From Chelatococcus reniformis (GTDB lineage Bacteria; Pseudomonadota; Alphaproteobacteria; Rhizobiales; Beijerinckiaceae), in assembly GCF_014640075.1 (NCBI RefSeq), contig NZ_BMGG01000006.1, forward strand, positions 454,284 through 518,283: DNA of 64,000 nucleotides. Direction: 5' to 3'. How positions within the stretch are numbered: position 1 is the first letter of the stretch; every line of letters starts with the position of its first letter. The position numbers and the translations under genes were made by a program. The notes beneath the pieces are model-generated. The model searched no databases, had not been told where the DNA came from, and saw only the letters and a program-made list of their open reading frames with translations. Positions 51,853-61,639 of this stretch are shown here, piece by piece.

Positions 51853-52421
51853 CACGCGTCCCCGCCCAAGCTCAGGTCCAGTGTGTCGACGACATCGGGT
51901 CCACCAGCCGGATCGCGCGGAATGGCATCGAGATCGATGCGCAGTTCGCTGTCGAACCGGGAGATCCAGTCGCGTGAGAGATGCAGGCTCGCCCCGCTCG
52001 CCGCTTCCGGACGGATTTCGAACACCAGCCGACCTCGGCTTGCCTGGCCGACCATGAAACCGGTCGGCAGCCCCGCGGGCGCCCGGTCCGATTCATGGAA
52101 GGTGAGCCCCGACGGTCCGTTCCATGTGCGGCGGTAGAGCACGACCGGTTGCCGCATCGCCTCCAGCTCAAGGGTGACGACCACCCACAGGCCGTCCGTC
52201 GTGAGCGTGCGGGCTTCGCGATCGAATGGCACCTTCAGGTTGCGGGCGAATTCCACCTTGTCGACACGGCCGGCGAGGAAACGCCCCCTCACCGTCTCGC
52301 CCTGGCGCCCAGCGACCGGCACGGTACGGGCCAGATCGACGGGGCGCGGCTTCGAGGCCTGGAGGCCGTAGCAGAGCAGCGCCGCGACACCGAGCACGAC
52401 AACACCCATCAGGACCCGCAT
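51852..52421 (-). CDS. Membrane-anchored periplasmic protein of unknown function (second gene of trio)
   Basis: A 189-aa protein with an N-terminal anchor (residues 2-21, RVLMGVVVLGVAALLCYGLQ) and a beta-rich periplasmic domain (KVPFDREARTLTTDGLWVVVTLELEAMRQPVVLYRRTWNG), again resembling an Ig-like DUF4352 layout. The C-terminal half (SLHLSRDWISRFDSELRIDLDAIP) contains a WISR helix. Its start and stop overlap both neighbours by TGATG, so stoichiometric translation is likely. No enzyme motif is seen. Confidence 0.78.
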   Translation of the reverse strand: MRVLMGVVVLGVAALLCYGLQASKPRPVDLARTVPVAGRQGETVRGRFLAGRVDKVEFARNLKVPFDREARTLTTDGLWVVVTLELEAMRQPVVLYRRTWNGPSGLTFHESDRAPAGLPTGFMVGQASRGRLVFEIRPEAASGASLHLSRDWISRFDSELRIDLDAIPRDPAGGPDVVDTLDLSLGGDA

Positions 52422-53014
52422 CAGTCGACTCCGCCCCTGCCCGGCGGCGCGACCGCCAGGGTGAAGCGGCCGGCCGGCTGCTCGTTGAACCAGCCGGGAA
52501 GCCCCTTGAGATTGTCCATCGCCTTGTAGCGCTTGGAGTTGACCACGAAGGCGAGCGAGGCCGGCGGCTCCTGCCCCTTCGCCATCGGCCAGATGAAGGC
52601 CACTCTCTCGCCGAGGCCGGGATGCAGGCCCGGCGACCGGCCGCCGACGCCGTCGCGCAACAGCACCACCGTCGGCCGCGGCCGCTTCCCATCGAGGCCG
52701 GTCTCCGGCTTGAACAGGGTGCCATAGTCGCTGCTCGTCTCGGCAGTGCGATTGACGAGCTGCGCCTCGAGCACCAGCGCCCGGCCGTCCTTGAGCTGAA
52801 TGCCGTGAACCGCCCCGGCGGCCGTATAGGCGGCCAACGGCCTGACCAGCCACTGGCCGGTCGCGATCGACTGCCGGGCATCGAGCGTCGCGGGCGGCTT
52901 CGGCTTGGTGCCGAGAATGGCGAGGCCGATACCGACGATCACCGCGATGGCGGCGCCGACACCGCCGAGCAGCCACCCCTTCAGCCGTTGCCCAAGACCG
53001 GAAAATTCGGTCAC
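52421..53014 (-). CDS. Membrane-anchored periplasmic protein of unknown function (first gene of trio)
   Basis: A 197-aa protein with an N-terminal anchor (about residues 13-35, WLLGGVGAAIAVIVGIGLAILG) and a beta-rich extracytoplasmic domain (TGQWLVRPLAAYTAAGAVHG, DGRALVLEAQLVNRTAETSSD) followed by a second half with GVGGRSPGLHPGLGERVAFI. It begins at a GTG (53014), the only sensible start, with a weak ribosome site. It is the first gene of the coupled trio, and an AT-rich probable promoter lies upstream (53040-53200). Function unknown. Confidence 0.75.
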   Translation of the reverse strand: MTEFSGLGQRLKGWLLGGVGAAIAVIVGIGLAILGTKPKPPATLDARQSIATGQWLVRPLAAYTAAGAVHGIQLKDGRALVLEAQLVNRTAETSSDYGTLFKPETGLDGKRPRPTVVLLRDGVGGRSPGLHPGLGERVAFIWPMAKGQEPPASLAFVVNSKRYKAMDNLKGLPGWFNEQPAGRFTLAVAPPGRGGVD

Positions 53015-53241
53015 CGTCCAGATCTCGCCTGCAAAGACGCCCTCCCAGCGCCGCTTAAGCTTAAGTCGCTTGTACCATTGCTAACACAACGAAGGCAACA
53101 ACATCAACAGTCACGTAGACTGCCAACCGGTGAAACACGCTGCACCTAACCAGAAATTTGTTCTTTATTATATAAAAAATACTTCAATATACTGACGCAG
53201 CCGATCCTATGCGATCGGGAGCCCCGCTCGTTGCAGGCGCC
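53015..53241. promoter_or_regulatory. AT-rich intergenic region upstream of the anchored-protein trio
   Basis: Bases about 53150-53200 are unusually AT-rich for this genome (TTCTTTATTATATAAAAAAT). The region separates the trio from the DUF1801 gene; both are on the minus strand. It probably contains the trio promoter. No repeat or RNA is seen. Confidence 0.45.
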
Positions 53242-53694
53242 TCAACCGCTCTCTGTTCCTTTCCGAGGGCGGGCAGGACGAGCGCGCGCTCGCCCCGCGG
53301 TGTTCAGCGCCACGGCGGCGCGAACGAGTGCCTTCAGCGCCTCCTCGTCGATCGCCTCGCCCTCACGGATGTCGATGGCCCGCCGGGTGTTGCCGTCGAG
53401 GCTGGAGTTGAAGAGGCCGGAGGGGTCCTCGATCGAGGCGCCTTTGGCGAAGGTCAATTTCACAACCGCCTTGTAGGTCTCGCCGGTGCAGATGATGCCG
53501 CCCTGCGACCACACCGGAACGCCGCGCCACTTCCACTCCTCGACCACGTCAGGAACGGCCTCCTTGATGAGACCGCGAACCCGCGCGAGCATCTCGCCCC
53601 GCCAATCGCCCAGTTCCTCGATGCGCGCATCGATCAGCCGGGCGGCGGCGTCTTCCCCGTCTGTGTCGGCCGAACCGCTCTCGTTCGTCGTCAT
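53242..53694 (-). CDS. DUF1801-domain protein
   Basis: A 150-aa protein of the YdhG/DUF1801 family. The N-terminus (ARLIDARIEELGDWRGEMLARVRGLIKEAVPDVVEEWKWRGVPVW) is followed by ICTGETYKAVVKLTFAKGASIEDPSGLFNSSLDGN and a characteristic IDIREGEAIDEEAL. The C-terminus is basic and disordered (RARPARPRKG). The family folds like an iron-sulfur or FdhD-like unit, but function is unknown. A second DUF1801 gene lies at 54783, with AraC and VOC genes between them. Confidence 0.85.
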   Translation of the reverse strand: MTTNESGSADTDGEDAAARLIDARIEELGDWRGEMLARVRGLIKEAVPDVVEEWKWRGVPVWSQGGIICTGETYKAVVKLTFAKGASIEDPSGLFNSSLDGNTRRAIDIREGEAIDEEALKALVRAAVALNTAGRARARPARPRKGTESG

Positions 53695-53802
53695 GCTCGC
53701 CGCTCGTCATCGCCTGAAGATGGCGCACCGGCACGTGGTGCCGGCTCCCCCCAGCTTAGCTACTACGCAACCGCCGTCGGCGATACCGTCCGGCGCGCCG
53801 GC

Positions 53803-54222
53803 TCAGCCAGCCTGTGCCTGCCGCGCCTCGATCAGCTTCCAGCCATTCCCCGACGGATCACGGAAGCTGGCGTCGACGCTGCCGTAGCGCTCCACCGGCT
53901 CCTGCGTGAACTCCACGCCACGGGCCTGCATCCGCTCATGGGCGACGCGGCAGTCGTCGACGACGAGCACGAGCGGCGGCATGGCGCCCTTCGCCACCAT
54001 CTCGCGAAGGGTCAGGGCGGTGGCCGCATCGTGCATCGGCGCCTGAGGCGTGAACAGACCGAGCTGGAAGGACGGCTGCTCCGGATGCTGCACCGTGAGC
54101 CAGCGGTAGTCGCCGTTGCGCGCATCGGTGTGGACGCGAAAGCCGAGCTTCTCGACATAGAATTGGATGGCTTCGTCCTGATCGCGGACATACAGACCGA
54201 CCACCCCGACACCCTGGCTCAT
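53803..54222 (-). CDS. VOC-family (glyoxalase-like) protein
   Basis: A 139-aa single-module VOC protein (GVVGLYVRDQDEAIQFYVEKLGFRVHTDA, followed by LTVQHPEQPSFQLGLF and FRDPSGNGWKLIEA). Members bind metals and act as glyoxalases, dioxygenases or bleomycin-binding proteins. GGAGGTCCC precedes the ATG. The start overlaps the stop of the AraC gene upstream (ATGA), so the two are translationally coupled, a common AraC/VOC pair. Confidence 0.88.
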   Translation of the reverse strand: MSQGVGVVGLYVRDQDEAIQFYVEKLGFRVHTDARNGDYRWLTVQHPEQPSFQLGLFTPQAPMHDAATALTLREMVAKGAMPPLVLVVDDCRVAHERMQARGVEFTQEPVERYGSVDASFRDPSGNGWKLIEARQAQAG

Positions 54223-54746
54223 GGGACCTCCGTTGCTTCAGGTCCGTTCACCCTAGCGTCCGCTTCCAGCCGCCGCTTCTCCGAAACTGCGATTGTGAGG
54301 TCGGGCCGGTGGGCAGCGCTGAGGAAGCAGGGTGGCACCGGATCGAGTTGATGGGGCATCGCCCTCTGGCGCGACCGGAGCGCGCCCGGGCTCTCGCCGG
54401 TGACGTCGCGGAACGTTCGCCCGAAGGTGCCCAGGCTGTTCCAGCCGGTCTGGAATGCGATCTCGGTGACAGGCAGGTCCGTATCGCGCAGCAGCGCCTT
54501 GGCCCGCTCGAGGCGACGCGTGAGCAGATAGCGGTGCGGCGGGACGCCGAAGGCCTCCTTGAAGGATCGTGCGAAGTGGGCCTCGGAGACGCCGCTGACG
54601 CGCGCCAGCCGCGGGACGGGCCACTCCTCGTGCGGGGCCGCGTCCATCCGATCTCTGGCGCGCAGCAGGCGGCGCAGCAACGCGGGATCCTGGCCCGTAG
54701 GCCCGCGCCTCTGCTTGCTGCCGCGCTGATCGAGCGTCCTCGTCAA
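54219..54746 (-). CDS. AraC-family transcriptional regulator (HTH-only)
   Basis: A 175-aa protein consisting mainly of the AraC double HTH (about residues 34-130): VPRLARVSGVSEAHFARSFKEAFGVPPHRYLLTRRLERAKALLRDTDLPVTEIAFQTGWNSLGTFGRTFRDVTGESP. It lacks the usual N-terminal ligand domain, like MarA/SoxS-type members but longer. A TTG at 54746 is taken as start with GGAGGG upstream; the real start could be the ATG inside at residue 34. The gene is coupled to the VOC gene by ATGA. Confidence 0.85.
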   Translation of the reverse strand: MTRTLDQRGSKQRRGPTGQDPALLRRLLRARDRMDAAPHEEWPVPRLARVSGVSEAHFARSFKEAFGVPPHRYLLTRRLERAKALLRDTDLPVTEIAFQTGWNSLGTFGRTFRDVTGESPGALRSRQRAMPHQLDPVPPCFLSAAHRPDLTIAVSEKRRLEADARVNGPEATEVP

Positions 54747-54782
54747 GGCTCGTCACCCTCCATCGCCGGCGCCTCGCGGGAG

Positions 54783-55310
54783 CTACATGCGCTCGCCCGG
54801 CAACTGGCTGGCCTGCTTCACCCAGGCGGCGAACTGTGCCTCGTCGAGTGCCTCGCCCTCGCGGATATCCAGATAGCGCGTGTCCTGGCTCTTGGAGGCG
54901 CCGGGCGGGACGGGGTCCAGCGACGTGCCGCGGAAGAAGGCCACTTTGACGTATTTGGTGAAGCAGTGGAAGCTGAGGAACCAGCCCTCGCCCTCGACCC
55001 CGTAGAAGGGCGAATTCCACTTCACGGCCTTGGAGACGCCCGGCACCGTGCGCTCGATGATGGCATCGAGGCGACGACCCAGGTCGCTCTTCCAGCCCGG
55101 CATGGCGGCAATGTAGGCCTCAATCGGGGCGTTGCCATAGCCCTTGGCGATCTGCGGATTGCCGCCGGAGAGCAGGGTCGGCGTCGCGGCGGGGGCCTTG
55201 CCCCCGGGCACAACGGCATCGGGCGCCGGCGGTTTCTTCGCGGGCTTGCGCGCGAGGGGCTTTGTAGCCTTCGCGACGCTCGTCGATGCGGTAGATGGCT
55301 TGTCGGCCAT
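54783..55310 (-). CDS. DUF1801-domain protein with Lys/Pro-rich N-terminus
   Basis: A 175-aa protein. Residues 1-45 are low-complexity lysine/alanine/proline-rich (MADKPSTASTSVAKATKPLA, KKPPAP), suggesting a flexible basic tail. The DUF1801 domain follows (APIEAYIAAMPGWKSDLGRRLDAIIERTVPGVSKAVKWNSPFYGVEGEGWFLSFH) and ends with RYLDIREGEALDEAQF. The KWNSPFYG segment is typical of the subfamily. It precedes the AraC gene on the same strand and may be co-transcribed. Confidence 0.85.
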   Translation of the reverse strand: MADKPSTASTSVAKATKPLARKPAKKPPAPDAVVPGGKAPAATPTLLSGGNPQIAKGYGNAPIEAYIAAMPGWKSDLGRRLDAIIERTVPGVSKAVKWNSPFYGVEGEGWFLSFHCFTKYVKVAFFRGTSLDPVPPGASKSQDTRYLDIREGEALDEAQFAAWVKQASQLPGERM

Positions 55311-55694
55311 ATGGTCACTCCACGGGCTGGCGGATCAATGGTCAGCGATGCCTGCCGCGCATCACCTGGGGCACGATGCCGAAATCCGCAACGATTTCCA
55401 GCTTGGCCTTCTCGGCCGGCATTCGCTCCGTCATGAGCCATGGTGGCAGCCCGCTGCAACACCGCTCGCAGGCACTGCGCCCTCGGGTGATGCGACCGCA
55501 ACCGATGCGGTGGACTCCAGGCGAGATCCAGGGTCACTGCGGCGCTCGCCGTCGCGGCGCGCGCGCAATGCCGTCGCGCGCATCCGCGCCCACCGGGCCG
55601 ACTTGTGCAAGCCCTGCTGCCGCCGGTTGAGGAGCCCGGCAGGCAGTTCCATCGGCGAGACAGGATCGAGGTGGCGGCTCCCCACCGGGTGCCA
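55311..55694. other. 384-base intergenic region, no gene seen
   Basis: The stretch lies between the katE stop and the DUF1801 start, both on the minus strand. I find no ribosome site with a plausible frame, no repeat copy and no RNA structure. It probably holds only the DUF1801 promoter. Confidence 0.4.
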
Positions 55695-57803
55695 CTAGAC
55701 CCGCTTCACCTTCGCTTCGCGCGCCCACAGCCGCAGCGGCGCGCAGCTCTTGACGAAGCCGGCCGCGTCGGCGGCGGCCTTGAGCTCGATGGTGCCGGCG
55801 TCGAGCGCGGCAGCGACCCCCGCCTTCTCCAGCAGCGGCAGGGCCGCCGGCACGTAGCCGATAAACTTCAGATGCGCGAAGGCGTCGGCCACGAAATCCC
55901 GCACCGTCGCCTCGTCGGCGAGCAGCTTCGCGCCGTCGTCGGAGACCAGGAGGGCGACAGCATCGAAGACCACCGAAGGGCCGCCGTCGATCTTCTCGTC
56001 GGCGTCGATCCACGCCCCGTCGCTGGCGGTGACGCCGCCGACCATGGGCGCCACCAGCTTCAGCAGGGCACCTTCGGCCTCGAGCGCCGCCTTCAGCCCC
56101 GTGAGCAGCCCGGCATCGACCCCGTCGGTGACCAGCGCGCCGAGCTTGCGGCCCTTGAAGCTCTGCGGGCCGTTGCCCACGATGCTGAGGGCCGGCGACG
56201 GCTTGAGGCTCTTGTCCACCGGCCGTGCCGGCTCAGCCGGCGCCGGCATGGCCTTCAGGCGCAGACCCTCGGCCACGGCCTTGGCGAGCACCTCGTCGAC
56301 GTTGAGGAGGTGGGCGACCATGCGGGCGCGGATCGCCGGCGTCTCCACCTTGCTCAGCTCGAAGGTGAAGGCGGCAGCGATGTGGCGCTGCTCGATCTCG
56401 GCCTGGCTCAAGTAGAACTGCCGCGCCTGGCTGTAGTGATCGGCGAAGGTCTCGGCGCGGATGCGCAGCTTCGGCCCCTCCTCCTCCGACGGATAGGACG
56501 TGAAGCCCGCATCCGGCGCCTCGCGCGGTCCGCCGGCGGCTCCACCCCACGAGTTGGGCTCGTAGTTGGCGCGCCCCTTGGGATTGTGAAAGGCCATGTG
56601 TCCGTCCTGCTGGAAGTGGTGGAACGGGCACTTGGGCGCATTGATGGGCAGATAGGTGAAGTTGGGACTGCCGAGCCGCTTCAGCTGCGTGTCGAGATAG
56701 GAGAAGTTGCGGCCCTGGAGCAGTGGATCGTTGCTGAAATCGATGCCCGGCACGATGTTCTGCGTGCAGAAGGCCACCTGCTCCGTTTCGGCGAAGAAAT
56801 TGTCGACGCAGCGGTCGAGCACCAGCCGCCCGACACGGCGCACCGGCACCTGCTCCTCCGGCACGATCTTGGTCGCGTCGAGCACGTCGAAGGCGAATTG
56901 TTCGGCGAAGACCTCGTCGAACAATTGCAGGCCGAGCTCCCATTCCGGGAAGTTGCCGGACTGGATCGCGTCCCACAGGTCACGGCGGTGGAAATCCGGA
57001 TCGGCGCCGTTGATCTTCAGCGCCTCGTTCCACACGACGGATTGAAGGCCGAGCTTGGGCTTCCAGTGGAACTTGACGAAGGTGGACTTGCCCGCGGCGT
57101 TGATCAGCCGGAACGTGTGAACCCCGAAGCCCTCCATGAATCGGAACGAGCGGGGGATGGTCCGGTCGGACATGATCCACAGCGCCATGTGCATGCTCTC
57201 GGGATTGAGCGAGATGAAATCCCAGAAGTTGTCGTGAGCCGTCTGCGCCTGCGGAAAGCCGCGGTCCGGCTCCTCCTTGGCGGCGTGGATGATGTCGGGG
57301 AACTTGATCGCGTCCTGGATGAAGAATACCGGGATGTTGTTGCCGACGAGATCCCAATTACCCTGCTGGGTATAGAGCTTGACGGCAAAGCCACGCACGT
57401 CCCGCGCCAGATCGCTCGAACCTTTGCTGCCGGCGACGGTGGAGAAGCGCACGAAGGCCGGCGTCTTGTCGCCGGGCCGCTGGAACAGGTCTGCCTTGGT
57501 GATATCGGCGAGCGACTCGTAAGGCTCGAAAAAGCCGTGGGCGCCGAAGCCCCGGGCATGCACGACCCGCTCCGGGATACGCTCGTGATCGAAGTGGAAT
57601 ATCTTCTCGCGAAAGTGGAAATCCTCCAGCGCCGTGGGCCCGCGCCGTCCGATCCGGAGGGAATTCTGATCGTCGGCGACCGGCACACCCTGCTGGGTGG
57701 TCAGCACCGGCACCTCGCCCCCGGCGTGCTGGTGCGTCTCGCCGCCTTCGCCTCGGGTGACGGTCTGGTCGGCATAGCTGGCGGTGGATGGAGAATTCGG
57801 CAC
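55695..57803 (-). CDS. katE: Clade II monofunctional catalase HPII-type
   Basis: A 702-aa heme catalase converting hydrogen peroxide to water and oxygen. Core residues: distal H82 ([12 protein letters not shown]), N155 (LVGNNIPVF), the [24 protein letters not shown] stretch and proximal heme Y369 (FSYLDTQL). The C-terminal about 150 residues form the extra DJ-1/flavodoxin-like domain of large catalases ([17 protein letters not shown]). The GTG at 57803 has GGAGG six bases upstream and is preferred over a frame 90 codons longer. E. coli KatE is 753 aa. It is divergent from the Hsp70 gene. Confidence 0.95.
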   Translation of the reverse strand: MPNSPSTASYADQTVTRGEGGETHQHAGGEVPVLTTQQGVPVADDQNSLRIGRRGPTALEDFHFREKIFHFDHERIPERVVHARGFGAHGFFEPYESLADITKADLFQRPGDKTPAFVRFSTVAGSKGSSDLARDVRGFAVKLYTQQGNWDLVGNNIPVFFIQDAIKFPDIIHAAKEEPDRGFPQAQTAHDNFWDFISLNPESMHMALWIMSDRTIPRSFRFMEGFGVHTFRLINAAGKSTFVKFHWKPKLGLQSVVWNEALKINGADPDFHRRDLWDAIQSGNFPEWELGLQLFDEVFAEQFAFDVLDATKIVPEEQVPVRRVGRLVLDRCVDNFFAETEQVAFCTQNIVPGIDFSNDPLLQGRNFSYLDTQLKRLGSPNFTYLPINAPKCPFHHFQQDGHMAFHNPKGRANYEPNSWGGAAGGPREAPDAGFTSYPSEEEGPKLRIRAETFADHYSQARQFYLSQAEIEQRHIAAAFTFELSKVETPAIRARMVAHLLNVDEVLAKAVAEGLRLKAMPAPAEPARPVDKSLKPSPALSIVGNGPQSFKGRKLGALVTDGVDAGLLTGLKAALEAEGALLKLVAPMVGGVTASDGAWIDADEKIDGGPSVVFDAVALLVSDDGAKLLADEATVRDFVADAFAHLKFIGYVPAALPLLEKAGVAAALDAGTIELKAAADAAGFVKSCAPLRLWAREAKVKRV

Positions 57804-58256
57804 GATGGACCTCCGCGAATGGCTGCTGACCCGCGGAGCCGCACCGGGCGCCGCCTGCGGCAGTAATGTGCGGGAGGGGCAAAGGTTGCGGCCGAGACTG
57901 GAGTTCAGGCCGGGATATTTATGGAAGCGGAAGCGGCAGCGCAGTTGGCCGGCGCATAGATGAGACGATGATAGGTTCTCGCCTTCAGGCCCTTGAGTCC
58001 GCCTGTTGCTCCGCTGCAATACGGCCCCCGGAGCCCAGCCACTATGGCGCCCCCGATCGATTGCACCACGCACTCGCGAGGCACTCCTAGCCGCACCGGG
58101 CTACGGGGTCTCGCCGGCAAATGTCCCGGCAGGTGGGATCCGTCGCGAGGATCGGATAGAGATGCGCTTAGGTCTTTCGATCTGGAGCACCTCTCTCAAG
58201 CGGATGAGTCCACCGCCTCGCGAGGCCTCCAGGCGGGCGCGTGGCAGGGAGAGATC
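57804..58256. other. 453-base divergent intergenic region between katE and the Hsp70 gene
   Basis: The region contains promoters for both divergent genes. I cannot assign boxes with confidence; it is GC-rich with AGGGAG before the Hsp70 ATG and GGAGG before the katE GTG. No small gene, repeat or RNA is convincing. Confidence 0.4.
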
Positions 58257-59957
58257 ATGATCGTCGGCATCGACTTGGGCACGACCAACAGCGCCGTCGC
58301 CGTCTGGCGGGACGGCGAGGCGACTCTCATTCCCAACAGCATCGGCGATGTTCTGACCCCATCGGCGGTCGGCGTCTCCGACGAGGGTGCGGTTCTGGTC
58401 GGCATGGCGGCGCGCGAGCGCCGCGCCACGCACCCGGCGCTCACCGCCACCGCCTTCAAGCGCCAGATAGGCACGCAACAGAAGCTCCAAATCGGCCAGC
58501 ACCTGTTTTCGCCGGAAGATCTGTCGGCGCTGGTGCTGCGGGCACTCAAGGCCGATGCGGAGGAATGGCTCGGGGAGCCGGTGGACTCGGCGGTGATCAC
58601 CGTGCCGGCCTATTTCAACGATCGCCAGCGCAAGGCGACGCGGCGCGCCGGAGAGATCGCCGGCCTCAAGGTGGAGCGGCTGCTCAACGAGCCGACCGCC
58701 GCGGCTCTGGCCCACGGCATCCACGAGAAGGAGGACAAGAACCCTTTTCTCGTCTTCGATCTGGGCGGCGGAACCTTCGATGTCTCCATCGTCGAGATTT
58801 TCGAGGGCATCATCGAGGTCCGCGCTTCGGCGGGCGACAACCGGCTGGGCGGCGAGGATTTCAACGATGTGCTGGCCGATCTGGCGCTGGGGCAGTTTCC
58901 GGCGCTGGCCGGCATCGCGCATGACAGCCGCCTGCGGGAGATGATGCGCGCCGCGGCCGAGCGCTGCCGCCGCGCCCTGACGACGGGCGACCCGGCGGCC
59001 TTTTCCTTCGTCTGGGAGGGGCAGCCGTTCGAGACGGCTGTCACGGCGGCCGACTTCGAGGCGGCGGCGGGGCCCCTCGTCGCGCGCTTGCGCGACCCGG
59101 TGCTGCGCTCCCTGCGCGACAGCGGCGTCGTGTCGGAGACATTGAGCGAGGTCGTACTCGTCGGCGGCGCCACCCGCATGCCGCTCGTGCGCCGCGCCGT
59201 CACCCGCATGTTCGGGCGCTTTCCCGACGCCTCCGTGCACCCCGATCACGCGGTCGCTCTGGGTGCCGCCGTGCAAGCGGGTCTGCGCGCCCGCGACGCC
59301 GCGCTGAACGAGATCCGGCTGACCGACGTCTGCCCCTTCACCCTCGGCGTCGACACCACCGAGTTCGACAGCAACGGCCGCATGCATCCCGACGTCTTCG
59401 CGCCGATTATCGAGCGGAACACGGTCATCCCGGCCAGCCGCGTCCACGCCTTCTCGACGGTTCATGACAACCAGAAGGCGGTCCAGTTCGGCATCTACCA
59501 GGGTGAGGCGCGCAATGTCGCCTCCAACGTCAAGCTCGGGACCGTCTCGGTGCCGGTGCCGCCTCGCCCGGCGGGGCGCATCCACGTCGATTGTCGCTTC
59601 AGCTACGACACCAGCGGCCTGCTCGAGGTCGACCTCACCGTGCCGGAGACCGGCATGACCAAGCAGCTTGTCATCCACGACGACGAGGATGCCCCTGACG
59701 AGGCCGAGCTTGCCGCGCGGCGCGCAGCTCTCGCCGGGCTCAAGGTGCACCCGCGCGACGACGCGGCCAATGCCGCGGTGCTCGCCCGCGCCGCGCGCTG
59801 CTACGAGTTCTTCCTGGGCGAGCGGCGCGACCATATCGGCCAGTTGATCCTCGCCTTCGAAGCAGCGCTGGAGCGCCAGGACCCGCGCGACATCGCGCAT
59901 GTGCGCCGCGAGGTGGAGGAGCGGCTGAACGCGCTGGAAGGCGAGCGTTTCCTGTGA
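58257..59957 (+). CDS. hscC: Hsp70-family chaperone, HscC-type
   Basis: A 566-aa DnaK-family ATPase. ATPase-domain motifs: phosphate 1 [14 protein letters not shown] (residues 4-17), phosphate 2 [15 protein letters not shown], adenosine loop [13 protein letters not shown]. The substrate-binding domain ([23 protein letters not shown]) and a shortened lid follow. Length matches E. coli HscC (about 556 aa) rather than DnaK (about 638 aa). HscC uses J-domain partners of its own, and here the gene directly downstream (GTGA overlap) encodes a J-like membrane protein. AGGGAG precedes ATG 58257. Confidence 0.9.
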   Translation: MIVGIDLGTTNSAVAVWRDGEATLIPNSIGDVLTPSAVGVSDEGAVLVGMAARERRATHPALTATAFKRQIGTQQKLQIGQHLFSPEDLSALVLRALKADAEEWLGEPVDSAVITVPAYFNDRQRKATRRAGEIAGLKVERLLNEPTAAALAHGIHEKEDKNPFLVFDLGGGTFDVSIVEIFEGIIEVRASAGDNRLGGEDFNDVLADLALGQFPALAGIAHDSRLREMMRAAAERCRRALTTGDPAAFSFVWEGQPFETAVTAADFEAAAGPLVARLRDPVLRSLRDSGVVSETLSEVVLVGGATRMPLVRRAVTRMFGRFPDASVHPDHAVALGAAVQAGLRARDAALNEIRLTDVCPFTLGVDTTEFDSNGRMHPDVFAPIIERNTVIPASRVHAFSTVHDNQKAVQFGIYQGEARNVASNVKLGTVSVPVPPRPAGRIHVDCRFSYDTSGLLEVDLTVPETGMTKQLVIHDDEDAPDEAELAARRAALAGLKVHPRDDAANAAVLARAARCYEFFLGERRDHIGQLILAFEAALERQDPRDIAHVRREVEERLNALEGERFL

Positions 59958-60934
59958 GCAATTGGGCTATCCTCGGCCTGGAGCCGACCGGCGACACCAC
60001 CGCGATTCGCCGCGCCTACGCGCGCAAGCTCAAGGCGATGGACGTCGACGCCGATCCCAAGGGCTTCATGGCGCTGCGCAGCGCCCTCGACCTGGCCGTG
60101 CGCCAGGCGAGCGAGCCCGAGCCGCAGCCGATCGAGCTCACGCCCGGGCCTGCGGCCGCTCTCGATTCCTCTCCGGCGACAGACGAGATCGCCGAGTTCT
60201 GGCCGAGCACAGCGGGAGAGCTGGTATCGCCCGTAGCCGAGCGGCGTCCACCAGCTTCCGAACCCGCCGTGCCGTTTCCCCCGGCCCGGACGCCGAAGCC
60301 GGTCGACGATCACGAGGCGCGTTTCGACAGGCTCGCCGCATTGCTGTTTGTCGACGACGAGACGGCGCCGCCGGACCGCTGCGCCCTGCAAGAGGCCCTG
60401 CGCGCCCTGCTCGATCATCCCGACATGGAGGCCATCGATCTCTCCGCCAGGACCGAGGCGCGGCTGGCCGAGGCCATCTTTCACGCGGTGCCGCGCTCGG
60501 ACGCCATCCTGCCTCTGGTGGTCGAGCGGTTCGGTTGGGCGCCCGAGAGCCGGGCGATCCATGCGCGGCCACTGATCGTGCACCTGGCGCGGCGCGCCGA
60601 CGATCTCGCCGTCCTCGACCAGTTGAGCGAGCCGCTGCATCGCTGGCACGCGGCCTTCCGGCTTCTGCAACGCCCGCCGCCGCGGCGCATCGGCCTGCGC
60701 GCCTGGCTTGGGGACGCACCGCAGGTGGCCCAGTTGCTTGCCGACATCAGAGCGCACAATCCGGACCTCATCTCCGCTCTGGACACACGCCACGTGGCGC
60801 TGTGGGACGCCAGGCTCGGGGCGCGGGCCGAGCAGGTGGCGAAGCGCTCGACCTCCATCAGCTGGTACGGCTATCTCATCGGCGGCTGGATCGCGCTCTA
60901 CGCGGCCCATCTGACGATGAGCCTGTCGCGGTGA
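59954..60934 (+). CDS. J-domain-like membrane protein, partner of HscC-type Hsp70 (HPD motif missing)
   Basis: A 326-aa protein. The N-terminus ([46 protein letters not shown]) matches helix II and III of a J domain of DjlB/DjlC type, but the HPD loop is replaced by MDV-type residues (about 29-31). A proline-rich stretch (about 105-125) and an alpha-helical repeat-like middle follow. Near the C-terminus (about 303-322) a single transmembrane helix ([18 protein letters not shown]) probably anchors it to the inner membrane. GTG 59954 overlaps the Hsp70 stop. Without HPD it may not stimulate ATPase in the canonical way, or it binds in another manner. Confidence 0.85.
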   Translation: MSNWAILGLEPTGDTTAIRRAYARKLKAMDVDADPKGFMALRSALDLAVRQASEPEPQPIELTPGPAAALDSSPATDEIAEFWPSTAGELVSPVAERRPPASEPAVPFPPARTPKPVDDHEARFDRLAALLFVDDETAPPDRCALQEALRALLDHPDMEAIDLSARTEARLAEAIFHAVPRSDAILPLVVERFGWAPESRAIHARPLIVHLARRADDLAVLDQLSEPLHRWHAAFRLLQRPPPRRIGLRAWLGDAPQVAQLLADIRAHNPDLISALDTRHVALWDARLGARAEQVAKRSTSISWYGYLIGGWIALYAAHLTMSLSR

Positions 60935-60950
60935 GCCCTGCCATGACCAC

Positions 60951-61352
60951 ATGACCACACCCCCCGTTCGATCGTTCCGGGACAGCTTGCCTGTGCTGCT
61001 CGCGAGGTACCTGTTGGCGTACAAGCCCGATTTCACGGGCCGCGCGACGCGCAGCGAGCTGCTCGGCACGCTTGGAGCCTGCGCCATCGCCACCGCCGTG
61101 CTCGTGCCCCTGGTCGTGATCGTCAAGTCGCTGCTTCTGGCGATGACGATCCTGACGCTCCTGCTTCTGATCGCCGTGCCTCTCGTCGCCGTCTGTATCA
61201 GGCGCCTGCATGATACAGGGCGCGGCTGGTCCGCGTTCGGCGTCGTCGCGATCCCCTACGTCGGCCTTCTCGTTCTCGCCGTCTTCCTCGCGTTGAACGG
61301 AGAGAAGCATGACAACGTGTTCGGGCCCAATCCGCGGCCGCCAAGTGGGTGA
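60951..61352 (+). CDS. DUF805 membrane protein
   Basis: A 133-aa inner-membrane protein of the DUF805 (YhaH-like) family. The family features are FTGRATRSELLGTL near the N-terminus, two or three hydrophobic segments and the loop CIRRLHDTGRGWS before the last helix, with the tail NVFGPNP. Function is unknown. The ATG at 60951 is 16 bases after the J-like gene, so it is the third gene of the hscC operon. Confidence 0.88.
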   Translation: MTTPPVRSFRDSLPVLLARYLLAYKPDFTGRATRSELLGTLGACAIATAVLVPLVVIVKSLLLAMTILTLLLLIAVPLVAVCIRRLHDTGRGWSAFGVVAIPYVGLLVLAVFLALNGEKHDNVFGPNPRPPSG

Positions 61353-61639
61353 GAGCGAGGCAGGCGCGGTCGATTGTTCGGTGCCCGGCCGAGCCGGCGC
61401 GGCGTTAGCCCCGTCCATGCCCCGAAGCGACCGCTGGAGCGGTCCGTCGGAGACGATCCGCGGCGCCTGCCCCTCGAAAGCGCGCAGTCGGAGGCCGAAA
61501 CATGCCCGGGGAAGCCCGCTTCGCAGGGCATGCGCTATTACTTCGTTCTGACGCAATTGCGGACGCAGAACCGCTGCACATTTCTGCTTTAGCACTCGTC
61601 GTTAGGACGCGCGAGCGCCGCGGCGCATGGGGATGACGG

